DNA from: VRUE01 sp963703335
GTDB lineage: Bacteria; Actinomycetota; Thermoleophilia; Solirubrobacterales; 70-9
NCBI GenBank assembly: GCA_963703335.1
Contig: OY969812.1
Span: 2,356,001-2,420,000 of the forward strand
Direction of reading: 5' to 3'
Length of the DNA stretch: 64,000 nt
Shown here: in pieces, positions 17,552-28,587 of the stretch
Layout: every line of letters starts with the position of its first letter
Numbering within the stretch: position 1 is the first letter of the stretch
Notes under the pieces: model-generated
Databases searched by the model: none
The model's input: only the letters and a program-made list of their open reading frames with translations
Told to the model about the DNA's origin: nothing
Position numbers and translations under genes: made by a program

Positions 17552-18049
17552 ATGAGAACTGGCTACCTCGGCCTGGGCTCCAACGTCGGCGACCGCGAGT
17601 CCCACCTGCGCGCGGCGATAGAGATGCTGCGCGAGCGCGGGGTGGAGGTCGAGGCGGTCTCCTCCACCTATGAGACCGAGCCGGTCGGCGAGGTGCTCGA
17701 CCAGGCCGACTTCCTCAACGCGGCGATCCGAATCCGCACCGAGCTGGAGCCCGAGGAGTTGCTCGACCTCTGCAAGGAGATCGAGGTAGTCCGGGGCCGC
17801 GCTCTCGACGCTCCCCGCCACAGCCCGCGCCCGCTCGACGTGGATCTGCTCCTGCTCGGCGACATCGAGCTCTCGACCGAGCGACTCACCCTGCCCCATC
17901 CCGAGGTCACTAGCCGCCGCTTCGTGCTGGCACCCTTGCTGGAGCTCAATTCAGAGCTGAGGCTGCCAGATGGACTCCGTCTCGACGCCGCGCTGGCGTC
18001 GCTGGGGCTGGGCCAGCGAGCCGAGCGAATCGATTCGTTGAAGGATTAG
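17552..18049 (+). CDS. folK: 2-amino-4-hydroxy-6-hydroxymethyldihydropteridine diphosphokinase FolK
   Basis: A 165-residue pterin pyrophosphokinase feeding FolP. Core motifs are YLGLGSNVGDRE, YETEPVG, DFLNAAI and RPLDVDLLLLG with the metal-binding Asp pair, then LPHPEVTSRRFVLAPL. I prefer ATG 17552; ATG 17549 and TTG 17540 are in frame just upstream. The stop codon lies in the stem of a terminator. It is cut off from folB by the fic insertion and must rely on its own promoter. Confidence 0.95.
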   Translation: MRTGYLGLGSNVGDRESHLRAAIEMLRERGVEVEAVSSTYETEPVGEVLDQADFLNAAIRIRTELEPEELLDLCKEIEVVRGRALDAPRHSPRPLDVDLLLLGDIELSTERLTLPHPEVTSRRFVLAPLLELNSELRLPDGLRLDAALASLGLGQRAERIDSLKD

Positions 18050-18081
18050 GGGGCCTCGAGCCCCAACCAACCCTTCAACGA
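18035..18081. terminator. Bidirectional terminator between folK and GST gene
   Basis: Ten-bp arms TCGTTGAAGG and CCTTCAACGA enclose a second small stem GGGG/CCCC. The folK stop lies inside the structure, and the convergent gene stops 2 bp beyond it. Confidence 0.7.
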
Positions 18082-18082
18082 A

Positions 18083-18835
18083 CTAGAGGGTGGCGCTATC
18101 GCGCAGCTGCTGCAGCCAGGCGGGTGGGAGGATCGGTGCAGCCTTACCCGGGTAGTTCGGCGCCAGCCGCTTGGCAAGCTCGCCGGCTGGCCGGTTCTCG
18201 ATCGCGGGCCGCAAGTCATCCAGGGTCATCGCCAGGCCGAGGCTGCAACCGATCTGGAAGTCGGCCGCGTTGAGCTGATCGGCGCCCAGCACGCCAGCCT
18301 CGATCCAGGCGTCGATTTTGTCGAGCTGGGCTGGCAGGGCGGCGAGGCCGCGGCGGACGTTCTCGTCGTCGGCGTCGTTGATGCGTACCTCGAGCGCGAT
18401 GATCGGCGCCGCAGTGCGCACCGCGAGCCCGATCGGAATGCCGAGCTTTGCCCCCTCGGAGTAGCTGCGCAGCGAAGAGCCGTCCCGCTTGATCGCCCAC
18501 CACGAGATCTGCCGGATCGGGTGTTGCAGCTCCTCCTCGCCAAAGCGCTCGGCCTCTTCGACTTCGGCGCGCCGCTCCGGGTCCGAGGGGAAGAGCGGCG
18601 GGTCAGGGCGGATTTCGTCTAGGGCGCGTGAGATCTCGCGCGACCCGACCAGCTTGCGCCCGTCGATCTTCAGCGCCGGCACCGTCTTGCCGGGGAAGCC
18701 GAGCCCGCGCAGGATCACCCTGGAGATCGCCGGAAAGAGGTCGGTGCGCTTGTAGGCGATGCCCTTTTGCTCGAGCATCAGCGCTGCGGCAAGACTGGGA
18801 TGCGACGCCGGAACGGCGTACAGGTGAGCCTCCAC
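18083..18835 (-). CDS. Glutathione S-transferase-fold protein
   Basis: A 250-residue protein whose first 80 residues have the thioredoxin-like GST N-domain pattern (YAVPASHPSLAAALMLEQKGIAY, then GKTVPALKIDGRKLVGSREIS with the cis-Pro and Ser). The rest is helical, as in the GST C-domain. Actinobacteria usually lack glutathione, so the thiol partner is uncertain. The GTG start is preceded by TAGGAT 6 nt upstream. It interrupts the folK-coaX order on the opposite strand and shares a 69-bp divergent promoter region with coaX. Confidence 0.8.
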   Translation of the reverse strand: MEAHLYAVPASHPSLAAALMLEQKGIAYKRTDLFPAISRVILRGLGFPGKTVPALKIDGRKLVGSREISRALDEIRPDPPLFPSDPERRAEVEEAERFGEEELQHPIRQISWWAIKRDGSSLRSYSEGAKLGIPIGLAVRTAAPIIALEVRINDADDENVRRGLAALPAQLDKIDAWIEAGVLGADQLNAADFQIGCSLGLAMTLDDLRPAIENRPAGELAKRLAPNYPGKAAPILPPAWLQQLRDSATL

Positions 18836-18904
18836 GAGGGCATCCTACGCACTGGCGGGCGAATCTGCCCGGCAGAGTGGGCCCGATCCGGAATAATCGC
18901 CGGC

Positions 18905-19684
18905 GTGCTCCTCGCGGTTGACGTCGGCAACACGCAGACCCACCTGGGTGCCTTCGACGGCGAGCGCCTGGTCGAGCACTGGCGCTTCCAGACGCGTTCG
19001 GGGGCTACTGGCGACGAGCTGGCCGAGCGGATCAGCGGGTTCTTTACGCTCTCCGGAATGTCTTTCAAGGAGGTCGACGCCGTCTGCGTCTCCTCCGTGG
19101 TGCCGCCGCTCGGAAGCCAGTTCGAGGAGATGGTGCGCCGGTACCTCGACGTGGAGTGCCTAGCGATCGGCCCCGGTATCAAGACCGGGATGCCGATCCG
19201 GATCGAGAACCCGCTTGAGGTGGGGGCCGACCGTCTCGTCAACGCGATCGCCGCCTATGAGCGGTTCGGCGGGGCCTGCGTGACCGTCGACTTCGGCACC
19301 GGAATCAACATCGACGCGGTATCCCCTGACGGCGAGTACCTCGGCGGCGCGATCGGCCCGGGCCTCGCGCCTTCGCTCAGCGCCCTGATCGAACGAGCGG
19401 CCCGGATCACCAGGATCGATCTCGAAGAGCCGCGGGAAGCGATCGGCCGTTCGACCCGGGCGGCGATCCACTCCGGCTTCATCTTTGGCTTCGCGGGATT
19501 GATCGACGGCATCGTGCGCAGGATCGAAGAGGAGCTGCCGAATCCGCGGCTGCTCGCTACGGGCGGCTATGCATCCACCGTCGTCCCCTTCACCGAGACG
19601 ATCGAGGAGGTCGACGACTTGCTTACCCTGAAGGGGCTGCGCCTAATTCATGAGCGAAACACCTCGACAGCCCCCGCTGACTGA
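18905..19684 (+). CDS. coaX: Type III pantothenate kinase CoaX
   Basis: A 259-residue kinase performing the first step of CoA synthesis. It has the ASKHA-type phosphate motif LLAVDVGNTQTHLG, GADRLVNAIAA, TVDFGTGINID and GGAIGPGL. GTG 18905 directly begins the first strand of the fold, and AATAAT lies 7 nt upstream; longer in-frame starts would run antisense into the GST gene. The 3' end overlaps dusB by 35 bp, implying coupled translation. Confidence 0.95.
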   Translation: MLLAVDVGNTQTHLGAFDGERLVEHWRFQTRSGATGDELAERISGFFTLSGMSFKEVDAVCVSSVVPPLGSQFEEMVRRYLDVECLAIGPGIKTGMPIRIENPLEVGADRLVNAIAAYERFGGACVTVDFGTGINIDAVSPDGEYLGGAIGPGLAPSLSALIERAARITRIDLEEPREAIGRSTRAAIHSGFIFGFAGLIDGIVRRIEEELPNPRLLATGGYASTVVPFTETIEEVDDLLTLKGLRLIHERNTSTAPAD

Positions 19685-20651
19685 TCCGCTCCGGATCGGC
19701 GACATCGAGATCCCGAACAGAGTCCTGCTCGCCCCCTTGGCGGGGATCGGCAACTGGTTCGTCCGCCTGCAGGCGAAGCGCCATGGGGCGGGTCTCGCGG
19801 TCTCGGAGATGGTCTCGAGCTTCGGCCTCCACCATCGCAACGAGCGCACCTTGCGCGAGCTGATGCGGATCCACCCCGACGAGCATCCCGTCTCCGTACA
19901 GCTCTTCGGTCACGACGCCGAGGTGATGCGGTCGGCTGCGGCAGTCGCGGCTGAGGCTGGCGCCGACCTGATCGATATCAACATGGGCTGCCCGGTGCGC
20001 AAGGTGCGCAAGACCGGCGCCGGCGCCGAGCTGCTGCGCGATCACGAGCTGGCAATGGCGTTGGCGAGGGGCGCGCTCGAGGGCAGCGAGCTGCCGGTGA
20101 CGGTGAAGCTGCGCTCGGGGATCGAAGTCGGCGACCGCTCCGGCTTCGACCTCGCGGTGCGCCTGGCCGAGGAGGTCGGCGTCGCTGCGATTGGCTTTCA
20201 TCCGCGGGCGGCAACGGTCGGCCACAAAGGCAGCCCCGACTACGCGCTCACCCGTGAGCTGGTCGAGCGGATCGAGGTGCCGGTGATCGTCTCCGGCGGC
20301 CTGAAGAGCGCCGAGGCGGCTTGCCGGGCATACGAAGAATCGGGGGCCGACGCGGTGATGATCGCCCGCGGATCGCTTGGCAACCCGTGGGTATTCGAGG
20401 AATTGACCGGCCGACGCAAGGCGCCACCGGACCGCGCCGAGGTGGCTGCCGAGTTGCTCTGGGTGATCGATTGCGCCGAGGAGCACCTGGGTACCGAGCG
20501 GGCCGGTCGCTACCTGCGCAAGTTCTATCCCTGGTACATGGAGCCGCTTGGCGCTTCCCCCGAGCTCGCTGACGAGCTGCAGCGCAGCGCCGACCTGCCG
20601 CGGGCCCGTCATTTGATCGCCGATCTAGCCGCGCCTGCGCCCTCGCTATAA
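19650..20651 (+). CDS. dusB: tRNA-dihydrouridine synthase (DusB type)
   Basis: A 333-residue flavoenzyme reducing uridines in tRNA. It has the TIM-barrel start VLLAPLAGIGNWFVR, the FMN and catalytic segment DINMGCPVRKV with the active Cys, TVKLRSG, and HPRAATVGHKG. GSLGNPWVFEEL near the end of the barrel is typical. It overlaps coaX by 35 bp. Dus genes commonly sit ahead of lysS in this synteny block, as here with greA between. Confidence 0.93.
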   Translation: MSETPRQPPLTDPLRIGDIEIPNRVLLAPLAGIGNWFVRLQAKRHGAGLAVSEMVSSFGLHHRNERTLRELMRIHPDEHPVSVQLFGHDAEVMRSAAAVAAEAGADLIDINMGCPVRKVRKTGAGAELLRDHELAMALARGALEGSELPVTVKLRSGIEVGDRSGFDLAVRLAEEVGVAAIGFHPRAATVGHKGSPDYALTRELVERIEVPVIVSGGLKSAEAACRAYEESGADAVMIARGSLGNPWVFEELTGRRKAPPDRAEVAAELLWVIDCAEEHLGTERAGRYLRKFYPWYMEPLGASPELADELQRSADLPRARHLIADLAAPAPSL

Positions 20652-20683
20652 TCCCGCGACTTCCGGCCCTGGTGTGGTGATGC

Positions 20684-20711
20684 AAACGCCGCCGCACCTG
20701 GGCGTTTTTGG
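20684..20711 (+). terminator. Probable terminator after dusB
   Basis: AAACGCC (20684-20690) pairs with GGCGTTT (20701-20707), and the run of T continues to 20709. The stem is only 7 bp but the T-tract is good. It isolates greA from the upstream genes. Confidence 0.5.
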
Positions 20712-20760
20712 GTCTAGGAGCCGTTTTCTGCCGTTCTCAATCTAAAGCGAGGTAGGACAA

Positions 20761-21240
20761 GTGAGTCGCCAGTCCGTAATCACCCCCGAGGGTCTAGAGA
20801 AGCTCAAGGAGGAGATCGATCACCTCTCGACCGTGAAGCGACGCGAGGTCGCCGAGCGGATCAAGGAGGCGCGTGAGTTTGGCGACATCTCCGAGAACGC
20901 CGAGTACGACGACGCCAAGAACGAGCAGGCCCTGCTCGAGCAGCGGATCGCCCAGCTCGAAGAGCGGCTGCGCCGCGCGACCGTGATCGATGAGAAGGAC
21001 ATCAGCACCGATGAGGTGCAGTTCGGCTCGATCGTCCACGTCAAGGACCAGAAGAGCGGCGACTCGCAGAAGTTCCAGATCGTCGGCTCGACCGAGGCCG
21101 ACCCGCTGGAGCACAAGCTCTCCAACGAGTCCCCGATCGGCAAAGCGCTGCTTGGCCACAAGCGGAATGACATCGTCACGGTCGAGGTGCCGCGCGGGCC
21201 GAAGAAGAAACTTAAGATCACCAAGATCGAGACGGCGTAA
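20761..21240 (+). CDS. greA: Transcription elongation factor GreA
   Basis: A 159-residue factor that enters the RNA polymerase secondary channel and stimulates RNA cleavage by stalled complexes. The N-terminal coiled coil carries the tip residues in GDISENAEYDDAKNEQ, with the key acidic pair. The C-terminal FKBP-like domain carries NESPIGKALLGHK. The start is GTG 20761. The length is normal. It is followed by the family-B palindrome. Confidence 0.97.
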   Translation: MSRQSVITPEGLEKLKEEIDHLSTVKRREVAERIKEAREFGDISENAEYDDAKNEQALLEQRIAQLEERLRRATVIDEKDISTDEVQFGSIVHVKDQKSGDSQKFQIVGSTEADPLEHKLSNESPIGKALLGHKRNDIVTVEVPRGPKKKLKITKIETA

Positions 21241-21257
21241 CCGCTATAGGCAGCACA

Positions 21258-21370
21258 GAGTCAGTCCCGGCAGGGGTTCCGCTTAACTTTTTCGGTGGAT
21301 CCGCAGCTGCTGGCGCCGCGAAGAATTGCCGAAAAAGTGCAAGACGCTCCACCCCTGCCGGGACTGACTC
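21258..21370. repeat. Family-B palindrome, copy 1 (greA-lysS gap)
   Basis: Perfect 20-bp arms at 21258-21277 and 21351-21370. Inside, CTTTTTCGG (21287-21295) faces CCGAAAAAG (21329-21337). The copy at 35225-35337 differs at arm positions in compensating pairs, so pairing is kept. It probably also ends greA transcription. Confidence 0.85.
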
Positions 21371-21397
21371 TCAGCCGCGCTGTAGGGTCGCGCGCAG

Positions 21398-22879
21398 ATG
21401 AGCGAGTCGACCGATCAACCCAAGCTTTCCGACGTTCTTCGTGACCGCCGCGAGAAGCTTGAAAGGCTTCGCGAGGCGGGGATAGACCCATTTCCTCCCG
21501 AGTTCGCGGAACGCGAGGAGATTGGCGAGGTGCGGGCGGCGCATGAGGGGCTGGCGCCGGGGATCGAGACTGAGTCGCGGCATCGGGTGGCGGGGCGGTT
21601 GGTCGGACGGCGGGGGCACGGCAAGGCCTGTTTTCTCGACCTGCGCGATGCGACCGGCCAGATCCAGTTGCATGCCCGCGAGGATCTGCTCGGAGAGGAG
21701 GCCTACGAGGTTCTGGTCGATCTCGACCTGGGGGACATCGTCGGGGTCGAGGGCACGGCGCTGGCGACGCGTCGTGGGGGCGAGCTCTCGCTGGCGATCG
21801 ATCACTGGCGCTTGCTCGCCAAGAGCCTGCGGCCGCCGCCGGACAAGTTTCATGGCCTCGAGGACGTCGAGACGCGCTACCGCCAGCGCGAGCTCGACCT
21901 GATCGCCAACGAGGAGAGCCGCCGCCTCTTCGCGCTGCGCGCCCGCACCGTCAGCGAGGTGCGCCGTTGGCTCGACGAGCGCGGCTTCGTTGAGGTCGAG
22001 ACGCCGGTCCTGCAGCCGCTCTACGGCGGCGCCCTGGCACGGCCCTTCACCACCCACCACAACGCGCTCGACCGCGACCTCTACCTGCGCATCGCCACCG
22101 AGCTCTACTTGAAGCGCCTCGTCGTCGGCGGCATCGACCGGGTCTACGAGCTCGGCAAGGACTTCCGTAACGAGGGGGTCTCGCACAAGCACAACCCCGA
22201 GTTCACGATGCTCGAGTGGTACGAGGCCTGCGCCGACTACAGCTCCACGGCGAACCGGGTTGAGACGATGGTCGCCGAGGTCGCCGAGCGCGTCCTCGGC
22301 ACGACCAAGGTGCAGCGTGGCGAAGTCGAGATCGATTTCGCGCCGCCGTGGAAGCGGGTGACCTTTCGCGATGCGATCCGCGAGCGCAGCGACATCGACA
22401 TCGCCGAGCACCCCACCCGCGAGGCGCTTGCCGCGGCAATGGGGACCGAGGCCGACCCCGAGGAGGGCTGGGGCAAGTTGGTCGACGGGCTGCTCTCCAA
22501 GTTCGTCGAGCCAGAGCTGATCCAGCCCACTTTCGTCCTCGATTACCCGGTCGAGCTATCCCCTTTTGCCAAGTCACACCGCTCCGAGGAGGGCTTGGTC
22601 GAGCGCTTTGAGGCGTTTGCCGGCGGGATGGAGATCGCCAACGGCTTCACCGAGCTCAACGATCCGGACGAGCAGCGCCGTCGCTTCGAGCAGCAAGCGG
22701 AAGAGCTGGCGCGGGGCGATGAGGAGGCGCAGCCCTACGACGAGGATTTCATCGCCGCGCTCGAGCAGGGGATGCCGCCGACGGGCGGCGTCGGCATCGG
22801 CATCGACCGCCTGGTGATGCTGCTGACGGGTGCCAAGACCGTACGCGAGGTAGTGCTTTTTCCAGCAATGCGCTCCTGA
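21398..22879 (+). CDS. lysS: Lysyl-tRNA synthetase, class II
   Basis: A 493-residue enzyme charging tRNA-Lys. An N-terminal OB-fold (about 60-150) binds the anticodon. The catalytic core has motif 2 YELGKDFRNEGVSHKHNPEF and motif 3 GGVGIGIDRLVMLLT. TAGGGT lies 9 nt before the ATG. The N-terminal 50 residues are rich in charged residues. The stop codon is inside the terminator stem at 22867. Confidence 0.97.
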   Translation: MSESTDQPKLSDVLRDRREKLERLREAGIDPFPPEFAEREEIGEVRAAHEGLAPGIETESRHRVAGRLVGRRGHGKACFLDLRDATGQIQLHAREDLLGEEAYEVLVDLDLGDIVGVEGTALATRRGGELSLAIDHWRLLAKSLRPPPDKFHGLEDVETRYRQRELDLIANEESRRLFALRARTVSEVRRWLDERGFVEVETPVLQPLYGGALARPFTTHHNALDRDLYLRIATELYLKRLVVGGIDRVYELGKDFRNEGVSHKHNPEFTMLEWYEACADYSSTANRVETMVAEVAERVLGTTKVQRGEVEIDFAPPWKRVTFRDAIRERSDIDIAEHPTREALAAAMGTEADPEEGWGKLVDGLLSKFVEPELIQPTFVLDYPVELSPFAKSHRSEEGLVERFEAFAGGMEIANGFTELNDPDEQRRRFEQQAEELARGDEEAQPYDEDFIAALEQGMPPTGGVGIGIDRLVMLLTGAKTVREVVLFPAMRS

Positions 22880-22911
22880 GGGCCCAAAAAGCCCGCTCTG
22901 AGCGCATTTTT
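22867..22911 (+). terminator. lysS terminator overlapping its stop codon
   Basis: AATGCGCTC (22867-22875) pairs with GAGCGCATT (22900-22908), followed by TTT. An inner GGGC/GCCC stem lies in the loop. The TGA of lysS (22877-22879) lies within the hairpin. Confidence 0.75.
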
Positions 22912-23035
22912 GCGGCAAGGGGCCGGTTGGGCGCTCTCGGTATCCTCTAACGAGCACATGGACGCCTCCCGATAACCGAAGGGCGTCTTCCGATACTTAC
23001 TCGGCTGAAGCGAGTTGAGTAGATAGAGAGGCTTT

Positions 23036-25636
<2,601 letters not shown>

Positions 25637-25650
25637 CTCTAGGTAGCGGC

Positions 25651-25795
25651 GCGCGGGTCCTGTCGCCGGGGAGGGGGTGTCCGGGCTTTGCTGGGTTTTT
25701 CGCCTTGGGCGCCAAGGGCCGTCCGAGGTGCTGGTTGGGGCGAAAAAGAGGACGCCGCTGCAGCCCGGACACCCCCTCCCCGGCGCCACCCGCGC
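25651..25795. repeat. Family-C/G palindrome, copy 1 (after clpC)
   Basis: Perfect 23-bp arms at 25665-25687 and 25762-25784, with further outer pairing GCGCGGGT/ACCCGCGC. The core has TTTTTCGCC facing GGCGAAAAA-like bases, as in family B. The outer 17 bases at the left (GCGCGGGTCCTGTCGCC) recur exactly, inverted, at 51453-51469, so it is a copy of the element at 51380-51469. It lies between the clpC stop and the next gene. Confidence 0.8.
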
Positions 25796-25820
25796 GAGCT
25801 GCGGCTTATGGTTCAGGGTC

Positions 25821-26951
25821 ATGCGTGAACTTGGTCGCACTGCCATAGGCGCCTGGAGTGGCGGGCGCTTTCTGCGCTTCGGCGAAATGATCGCGGAGGA
25901 GCGGCTCGAGACGCTGCTGCGCCCTGGCGACGGCATCAACACGGTACTCACCGCTGACACCTACGGGCAGGGCGAGGCAGATTCGATGCTCGGGCGGGCG
26001 CTGGCTGGGGTTCCCCGTGACGACTACTGCCTGGTAGGCGCCGTTGGGCACGATTTCTACGAGGGGGAGCGGGATGGGCCTCGGGGATTTCCGCGGTTCA
26101 CCAATTTGCGCTTGCGTGGTGAGGGCGAGTACGCGGGGTACCTGCGGATGGCGGCGGAGCGCAGTCTCGAGCGGCTCGGTGTTGACTCCTTCGACCTGCT
26201 GCTGCTCCACAACCCGGACCGGATCGGTTACTCAAGTGAGGCGGTTTGGGATGGGATGGCGGCGCTGCGCGATGCTGGGCTGACTGCGCAGATCGGCGTT
26301 GCGCCCGGTCCCGCAAACGGCTTCACACTTGACTTGATTGCCTGTCTAGAGCGGTTCGGCGAGCGGATCGACTGGGCGATGATCATTCTCAACCCGTTTG
26401 AGCCCTGGCCGGGTGAGCTCTGTCTCGACGCTGCGGAGCGCCACGGGGTGAAGGTGATCACTCGCGTCGTCGACTACGGCGGCCTCTTCTGGGGCGATCT
26501 GCGTCCTGGCATGGAACTGGCCAAGGGCGATCACCGTGCCTTTCGCCCCGACGGCTGGATCGGAGCCGGGCTGGAGAAGCTGGAGCGGGTGCTGCCCTAC
26601 GGCCAGGCCGCTGGCCTCACTCCGATCCAGCTTGCCTGCCAGTGGAACCTCGCTCACCCTGCAGTCGAGTGCGTGGTGCCGACGCTGATCCAGGAGGCCG
26701 GGCCGGATGTCCGCTCGATCGAGGAGCAGCGAGCGGAGTTGGCCGCGCTGCCGGCCGAACAGCGCCTCGCCGATGCGGACGTCGATGCGATCCGAGCCAT
26801 CGGCGACAACGCAGGCAGCATGGCCCTCAAGGGCGCCAGCCCCCAGCACGAGGGCGAGGAGCGCCCCGACCGCTGGCCGCTCACCCCGGACCTGGTCGAG
26901 GTCGGCGCCCGCTGGCGCATCGACCCCGCCCGCGACCTCGTCGCCACGTAG
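25821..26951 (+). CDS. Aldo/keto reductase-family protein
   Basis: A 376-residue TIM-barrel oxidoreductase. The start ATG 25821 follows TATGGT at 8 nt; longer frames would run into the palindrome. Family marks are INTVLTADTYGQGEADSMLG with the catalytic Tyr, SFDLLLLHNPD, a central barrel with WAMIILNPFEPW, and a C-terminal ECVVPTLIQ strand. The final 50 residues are unusual. Substrate unknown. It occupies the position where radA often sits between clpC and disA. Confidence 0.82.
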   Translation: MRELGRTAIGAWSGGRFLRFGEMIAEERLETLLRPGDGINTVLTADTYGQGEADSMLGRALAGVPRDDYCLVGAVGHDFYEGERDGPRGFPRFTNLRLRGEGEYAGYLRMAAERSLERLGVDSFDLLLLHNPDRIGYSSEAVWDGMAALRDAGLTAQIGVAPGPANGFTLDLIACLERFGERIDWAMIILNPFEPWPGELCLDAAERHGVKVITRVVDYGGLFWGDLRPGMELAKGDHRAFRPDGWIGAGLEKLERVLPYGQAAGLTPIQLACQWNLAHPAVECVVPTLIQEAGPDVRSIEEQRAELAALPAEQRLADADVDAIRAIGDNAGSMALKGASPQHEGEERPDRWPLTPDLVEVGARWRIDPARDLVAT

Positions 26952-26961
26952 TCTGCCGCGC

Positions 26962-28410
26962 GTGCCGCGGATCGACGAGTCGAATCGTCCCTGGTGGACG
27001 CTGATTGGCGCCTGCTCGGGGCTCTTCCTCCTGATGCTCGATTCGACCGTGGTCGCGCTGGCGCTCTCCTCAGTTCGGGTGGACCTGGGCGCCGGGGCGG
27101 CCGAGCTGCAGTGGGTGATGAATGGCTATCTGCTGACGATCGCGGTGCTGGTCGTCACCGCCGGGCGCCTCGGCGACATGTTTGGGCGCAAGCGGATCTT
27201 CGTCGCCGGGATGGTGCTCTTCGGCTTGGGCTCCGTGCTTTCCGGGGCTGCCCAGGGACCCGAGATGCTGATCGGAGGGCGGGTTCTGCAGGGCATCGGT
27301 GCCGCGCCAATGCTCTCGCTCTCGCTGGCGATCGTCTGCAACGCCTTTCCGGCCGCACAGCAACCGCGTGCACTTGGCATCTGGGCAGCGGTTTCGGCGA
27401 TTGCGCTGGCGATCGGGCCGGTCGTCGGCGGCGCCCTGATCGCCCTCGATTGGCGGCTGATCTTCTGGATCAACCTGCCCGTCGTCGCTCTCGGTCTGGC
27501 AATAGTCCTGGCCGCGGCTCCGGAGTCGACCGATCCCAGTGCCGGCAGGCGCATCGATTTCGCTGGGCTCGTGGCGCTCGCCGTGGGCCTGGGCGGGGTG
27601 GTGCTGGCGATGGTCCAGTCGCGGGCCTGGCCTGCCGAGGTGACCGCGGCGCTTGCCGTCGTCGGCGTGCTTGCCCTGGCCGCCTTCGCCTGGATCGAGC
27701 GGCGTGTGCGCGAGCCGATCGTCGAATTCGCCCTCTTCCGCAATGGGCCCTACTTCGGCGCCAGCGCCGCCGCCTTCGCCGTGGTCGGCTCTTACTGGGC
27801 AGTGATGTTCTTCCAGCCGCAGTACCTGCAGGACGCGCGCGGGCATTCGGCGATTCTCAGCGGCCTGATGATCCTGCCGGTGACCGCTCCGATGGTCTTC
27901 ATTTCGCCCTTCTCGGGCCGCCTGATCGGGCGCTTCGGTGCCCGCGGGCTGATGACCGCGGGGATGGTCTTCGGCACGGCCGGGTTGGTCGTGCTGACCC
28001 AGATCGGCCCGGACTCCTCCTACGGGTTCCTGCTCGGCGGCTACTTGCTCTTCGGGATCGCGATCGGGCTCGTCTACGCGCCGATGTCGACCGCCGCGAT
28101 GGCGGCGATGCCGGCGGAGAAGGTCGGCATCGCCTCCGGCGTGCTGGCGATGGACCGAATCGTCGCCGGCTCGATTGCGCTGGCTGCCACTGGTGCCGCT
28201 TTCCATGCGCTGCAGGCGAGCGGCGACTCCTTCACCGACTCGATCGCCGGCTCGAGCTGGGTCGCCGTTGTCCTCTGCGCGATCGGCGGCGTCCTGACCT
28301 GGGCTTTCGTGCGCGATCCCGGCCACCCGGGCCCCGATCCGAACGTCGCCGGGAATCCTCCTCCAAGCGCCCTCCAGCACCACTCACACCACCGCCGCTT
28401 CCACCTCTGA
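26962..28410 (+). CDS. MFS drug-efflux-type transporter (DHA2-like)
   Basis: A 482-residue membrane protein with the family's motif A, GRLGDMFGRKRIFV, after TMS2, and an antiporter-type motif in TMS5 (LAIGPVVGGAL). About 14 membrane spans can be counted, as in EmrB/QacA exporters. GTG 26962 follows TAGTCT at 7 nt. It begins 10 bp after the AKR stop, yet has its own leaderless promoter. It ends with a strong terminator. Substrate unknown. Confidence 0.9.
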   Translation: MPRIDESNRPWWTLIGACSGLFLLMLDSTVVALALSSVRVDLGAGAAELQWVMNGYLLTIAVLVVTAGRLGDMFGRKRIFVAGMVLFGLGSVLSGAAQGPEMLIGGRVLQGIGAAPMLSLSLAIVCNAFPAAQQPRALGIWAAVSAIALAIGPVVGGALIALDWRLIFWINLPVVALGLAIVLAAAPESTDPSAGRRIDFAGLVALAVGLGGVVLAMVQSRAWPAEVTAALAVVGVLALAAFAWIERRVREPIVEFALFRNGPYFGASAAAFAVVGSYWAVMFFQPQYLQDARGHSAILSGLMILPVTAPMVFISPFSGRLIGRFGARGLMTAGMVFGTAGLVVLTQIGPDSSYGFLLGGYLLFGIAIGLVYAPMSTAAMAAMPAEKVGIASGVLAMDRIVAGSIALAATGAAFHALQASGDSFTDSIAGSSWVAVVLCAIGGVLTWAFVRDPGHPGPDPNVAGNPPPSALQHHSHHRRFHL

Positions 28411-28413
28411 AGA

Positions 28414-28472
28414 CCGAACTGCATCAAATTCTCTATCTGCGAGGAGGAGAATTTGATGCAGTTCGGGTTTTG
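28414..28472 (+). terminator. Long perfect hairpin after the MFS gene
   Basis: Twenty-bp arms (28414-28433 and 28447-28466) are perfectly complementary with a 13-nt loop, followed by GTTTTG. It starts 4 bp after the stop. It is longer than needed for a terminator and resembles the other long palindromes in this window, but I see no second copy here. Confidence 0.8.
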
Positions 28473-28587
28473 AGGCCGCATTTCGGGGTCTTAGGTGACC
28501 GGGTTCCTTGACAACCGCCAATCCGACCTGTCCACTGGGGATTAGCCACACCGCATTCCAAAGCGGTTTTTGCCATCCTAGAGAGCG

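Noticed and set aside
28550..28571. ACCGC/GCGGT hairpin with T-run before disA as a riboswitch
   Set aside because: Only a 5-bp stem; fits a weak terminator or chance, with no aptamer-like structure.
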